DNA of 10,531 nucleotides, taken from assembly GCA_902459845.2 (NCBI GenBank), contig CABPSV020000355.1, positions 7,826 to 18,356 of the forward strand. The letters run 5' to 3'. The notes beneath the pieces are model-generated. The model searched no databases, was not told where the DNA came from, and saw nothing but the letters and a program-made list of their open reading frames with translations. This DNA comes from Hepatocystis sp. ex Piliocolobus tephrosceles. Taxonomy: Eukaryota > Apicomplexa > Aconoidasida > Haemosporida > Plasmodiidae. Below, piece by piece: positions 8,498-10,531 of this stretch (its first letter is position 1; every line of letters starts with the position of its first letter). The position numbers and the translations under genes are program-made.

Positions 8498-8516
8498 TCG
8501 AGATGTTTATCTCGAG
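8497..8516. repeat. Perfect 8-bp inverted repeat with 4-nt spacer
   Basis: The left arm CTCGAGAT (8497-8504) and right arm ATCTCGAG (8509-8516) are separated by GTTT. It sits directly at the right end of the 14-bp minisatellite. As RNA it would form a small tetraloop hairpin; as DNA it could be a dyad binding site. Each arm also contains the self-complementary CTCGAG. Confidence 0.85.
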
Positions 8517-8595
8517 ATAAGCAAGTTAAAAACCTCGCAACGGATACATTGACTTAGTATAACGTATATATATATATATATATACACCTAGTTGA

Positions 8596-8633
<38 letters not shown>

Positions 8634-8746
8634 AAAATAAAAAAAAAATGACACTTGCATTTTTTATTTAACACCTTTTATAAGTAGCAACATTAGATAT
8701 ACTACTACAATCATTTTTTTTTTGTTTATTTTTAAAATAACATATC

Positions 8747-8767
8747 ATGGTTCTGATTTCATCATAA
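8747..8767 (+). promoter_or_regulatory. Upstream ORF overlapping the DXS start codon
   Basis: An ATG at 8747 opens a six-residue frame (MVLISS) that ends with TAA at 8765-8767. The last A of that stop is the first A of the DXS ATG (TAATG), and the two frames differ. A scanning ribosome would meet this ATG first, so DXS translation would require leaky scanning or termination-reinitiation. This matters only if the transcript starts upstream of 8747, which I cannot see. Confidence 0.6.
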
Positions 8768-8961
8768 TGTCCCGTTTCAAAATTTTGTTTTATGCTTTAT
8801 GTGTTTCTATATTTTTAACATGCATAAAGTGTAAGAATGTAAGTGTTAATACGAACACATATGGTAACGATAAAATGTACTTACAAGTGATAAATAGAGT
8901 AGTATTTAACAAACATTTATGTAACAATTTAAGTTTTAATAAACTTTTATGTTATTTTAAT

Positions 8962-9001
<40 letters not shown>

Positions 9002-10531
9002 TTTTAAATAAAAATGGGATTATTAATTCGATAAAAAGTTTATCTACTGAACAAAAAAAAAATATATATAACAATCGGAGTAATTTGAAAAATAATAGTG
9101 AAAGTAACAAGATTAATAATGACGATGGGGATGGGGATGGAGATGGAGATGGAGATAAAGATGGAGATAAAGATGTGTATGGGTATGGATATGATGATAA
9201 AAATGAAATCTTTTTGGACCTAAAAGAAAGTCAACAAACAAATTTTATTAAAAAACAAAATGTAAGTAATAAATATAGTATTATAAGAAGTCATAATATT
9301 CATAAAAATGAAGAGAAATATAGAAATAAATTAGGCTACTTATTTATAAATCAATTAAGTTTAAAAGTATCAAATGTTTTAAAAAAAAAACAATGTATGA
9401 AGTGTAACTATAGTAGTACTCCTTTTTTTTTAAAACAAAATAAGAATTATAAGCATCACAAATTTTTTGGGAACGTAAAAAAATTACATTTTACAAGACG
9501 AGGAAGTGGAAACATTGTTGTGGATAATAATAAATATACTGTTGATTTGGTACCTAAAGTTGTCGATGAAAGAGTTACTCGTCAAATTATCCATAGTACC
9601 GATACTACCAATAATAATAACAACAATAATGAACCTACATTGAAATACTATTTTGATAAAATTAATAGTTATATAAATATGGAAGAATATAAAAAAATAT
9701 ATGGGGATGAAATATATAGCGAAATTATAAAACTATATGTAAAAAGAGAAATTAAAGAAGATTACGAAAAGTTTTATTTTAATGATATTGTTAATAAAAG
9801 TATTTTATTTAATTTAAATGATTTTAATGATGATGAGAAATTTTTTACAAGTTTACAAAATGAATTTATAAATAATGGTGTATATATAAACACGATTGAT
9901 AAAAAGTATTATAATAAAAAATATATGTTAATTATGAAACAAATTTTAGAATATATGCCTTTATTAAAAATAATTAACAATCCTACTGATTTAAAAAAAT
10001 TAAAACCTGAATATTTATATTTATTAACACATGAAATAAAAATGTTTCTTTTTTTTATGGTTAATATAACCGGTGGTCATTTTTCTGCTTCGTTAGGATT
10101 ATTGGAATTGCAATTATTATTATTATATATATTTAATCAACCAACTGATATTGTAATATATGATATAGGTCATCAAGCATATGTACATAAAATTTTAACT
10201 GGTAGAAAATTATTATTTTTTTCGTTAAGGAAAAAAAAAGGAATTAGTGGATTTTTAAATATATTTGAAAGTATTTATGATAAATTTGGAGCTGGACATA
10301 GTTCAACTGCTTTAAGTGCTATTCAAGGTTTTTATGAAGCTGATTGGCAAGTACTCCAACTGGATAAACAAAAAAAAGAGCAACAGGAAAAAGAAAAAAA
10401 AAACATGTTATATGATGCGAGTGGTGCGAGTTATGCAAGTGGTGCGAGTTATGCGAATGTTGCAAGTGGTGCGAATGTCGCAAGTGGTGCGAATGTTGCA
10501 AGTGGTGCGAATGTTGCAAGTGGTGCGAATG
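8767..10531 (+). CDS. DXS: 1-deoxy-D-xylulose-5-phosphate synthase, apicoplast (N-terminal part)
   Basis: 588 codons are present and the frame is open at the window edge. DXS condenses pyruvate with glyceraldehyde 3-phosphate, using thiamine diphosphate, as the first step of the MEP isoprenoid pathway in the apicoplast. Residues 1-22 (hydrophobic core FKILFYALCVSIFLTCI) look like a signal peptide; the Lys/Asn-rich stretch after it fits an apicoplast transit peptide. A long low-complexity leader follows, with an 11-Asn run (68-78) and an Asp-Gly repeat (119-136). The enzyme domain begins near D408: TGGHFSASLGLLEL (H438), IYDIGHQAYVHKILTGR (D466, H469), GISGF and YDKFGAGHSST (H511) match bacterial DXS in order and spacing. 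From about 530 it enters a Lys/Glu/Gln stretch and a hexapeptide repeat not found in bacterial DXS. The GDG cofactor motif and the rest lie beyond the window. Confidence 0.95.
8968..9000 (+). repeat. AAT trinucleotide run (poly-Asn) in DXS leader
   Basis: Eleven AAT codons encode Asn68-Asn78, just after the presumed signal/transit peptide. This is ordinary Plasmodium low complexity. Confidence 0.9.
9121..9174 (+). repeat. GATGGR coding repeat (Asp-Gly run) in DXS leader
   Basis: About eighteen codons alternate GAT with GGG/GGA and later AAA, encoding residues 119-136, an Asp-Gly alternation followed by DKDGDKD. It is an acidic island in an otherwise basic, Asn-rich leader. It lies beyond where a typical transit peptide would end. 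Confidence 0.85.
10417..10531 (+). repeat. 18-bp coding tandem repeat (hexapeptide ASGANV) inside the DXS catalytic domain
   Basis: Residues 551-588 are hexapeptide units: two ASGASY, a half unit ANV, then ASGANV three times and ASGAN running off the window. The 18-bp DNA unit is GCAAGTGGTGCGAATGTT with few silent differences (GTT/GTC, GCA/GCG). It is Ala/Gly/Ser-rich and clearly higher in G+C than the rest of the gene. Total copy number cannot be seen. Confidence 0.93.

Larger units (their letters stand above)
7992..8766. other. Intergenic region between PK6 and DXS (PK6 3' UTR, minisatellite, DXS promoter/5' UTR)
   Basis: About 775 nt without a long coding frame. The left part (7992-8300) is poly(A)/poly(T)-rich and presumably holds the PK6 3' end. 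The middle (8316-8516) is a compositionally distinct 14-bp minisatellite ending in an inverted repeat. The right part has (TA)n tracts at about 8569-8583 and 8600-8631, then the DXS 5' UTR with a very short upstream ORF. No RNA gene was recognised. Confidence 0.65.

Noticed and set aside
10319..10519. Minus-strand His-rich ORF (HSHHLQ repeats) resembling a histidine-rich protein.
   Set aside because: It is the antisense translation of the ASGANV repeat in DXS; the sense frame carries the DXS homology.

Overview
The window is nuclear DNA of a malaria parasite (genus Plasmodium). The evidence is extreme AT richness, long poly(dA:dT) and (TA)n tracts, short AT-rich introns with GT..AG borders, Asn/Lys-rich low-complexity coding sequence, and three genes that each have a clear apicomplexan identity. 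I cannot fix the species from the sequence. From memory, PK6 and DXS are also neighbours on P. falciparum chromosome 13, so the order looks syntenic.

Layout, left to right. (1) 1-861: non-coding DNA downstream of the first gene. It opens with a nine-copy 32-bp minisatellite that is cut by the window edge, followed by two diverged copies of a ~95-bp segment. (2) 862-4057, minus strand: a two-exon gene for a 1005-residue M3-family zinc metallopeptidase (mitochondrial intermediate peptidase / organellar oligopeptidase type). The last 55 residues lie in a separate exon that an ORF search misses. (3) 4058-5338: a divergent intergenic region that must hold the promoters of both flanking genes. (4) 5339-7991, plus strand: an eight-exon gene for a 305-residue CDK/MAPK-related kinase, recognised as PK6. 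I could assemble every splice junction in frame. (5) 7992-8766: intergenic DNA with a 14-bp/28-bp minisatellite ending in a perfect 8-bp inverted repeat, then a tiny upstream ORF that overlaps the next start codon. (6) 8767-10531, plus strand, running off the window: the N-terminal 588 codons of 1-deoxy-D-xylulose-5-phosphate synthase (DXS), the first enzyme of the apicoplast isoprenoid (MEP) pathway. It includes a signal peptide, a long low-complexity leader, the first part of the thiamine-diphosphate domain, and a hexapeptide-repeat insert inside that domain.

The three genes are not an operon and share no evident pathway: an organellar peptidase, a cytoplasmic/nuclear kinase and an apicoplast enzyme. 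No tRNA, rRNA, CRISPR or mobile element was seen. I found no new multi-gene system. The points most worth a second look are the two dimer-structured minisatellites, the upstream ORF with an overlapping stop/start at DXS, the repeat insert in the DXS catalytic domain, and the non-canonical kinase motifs.
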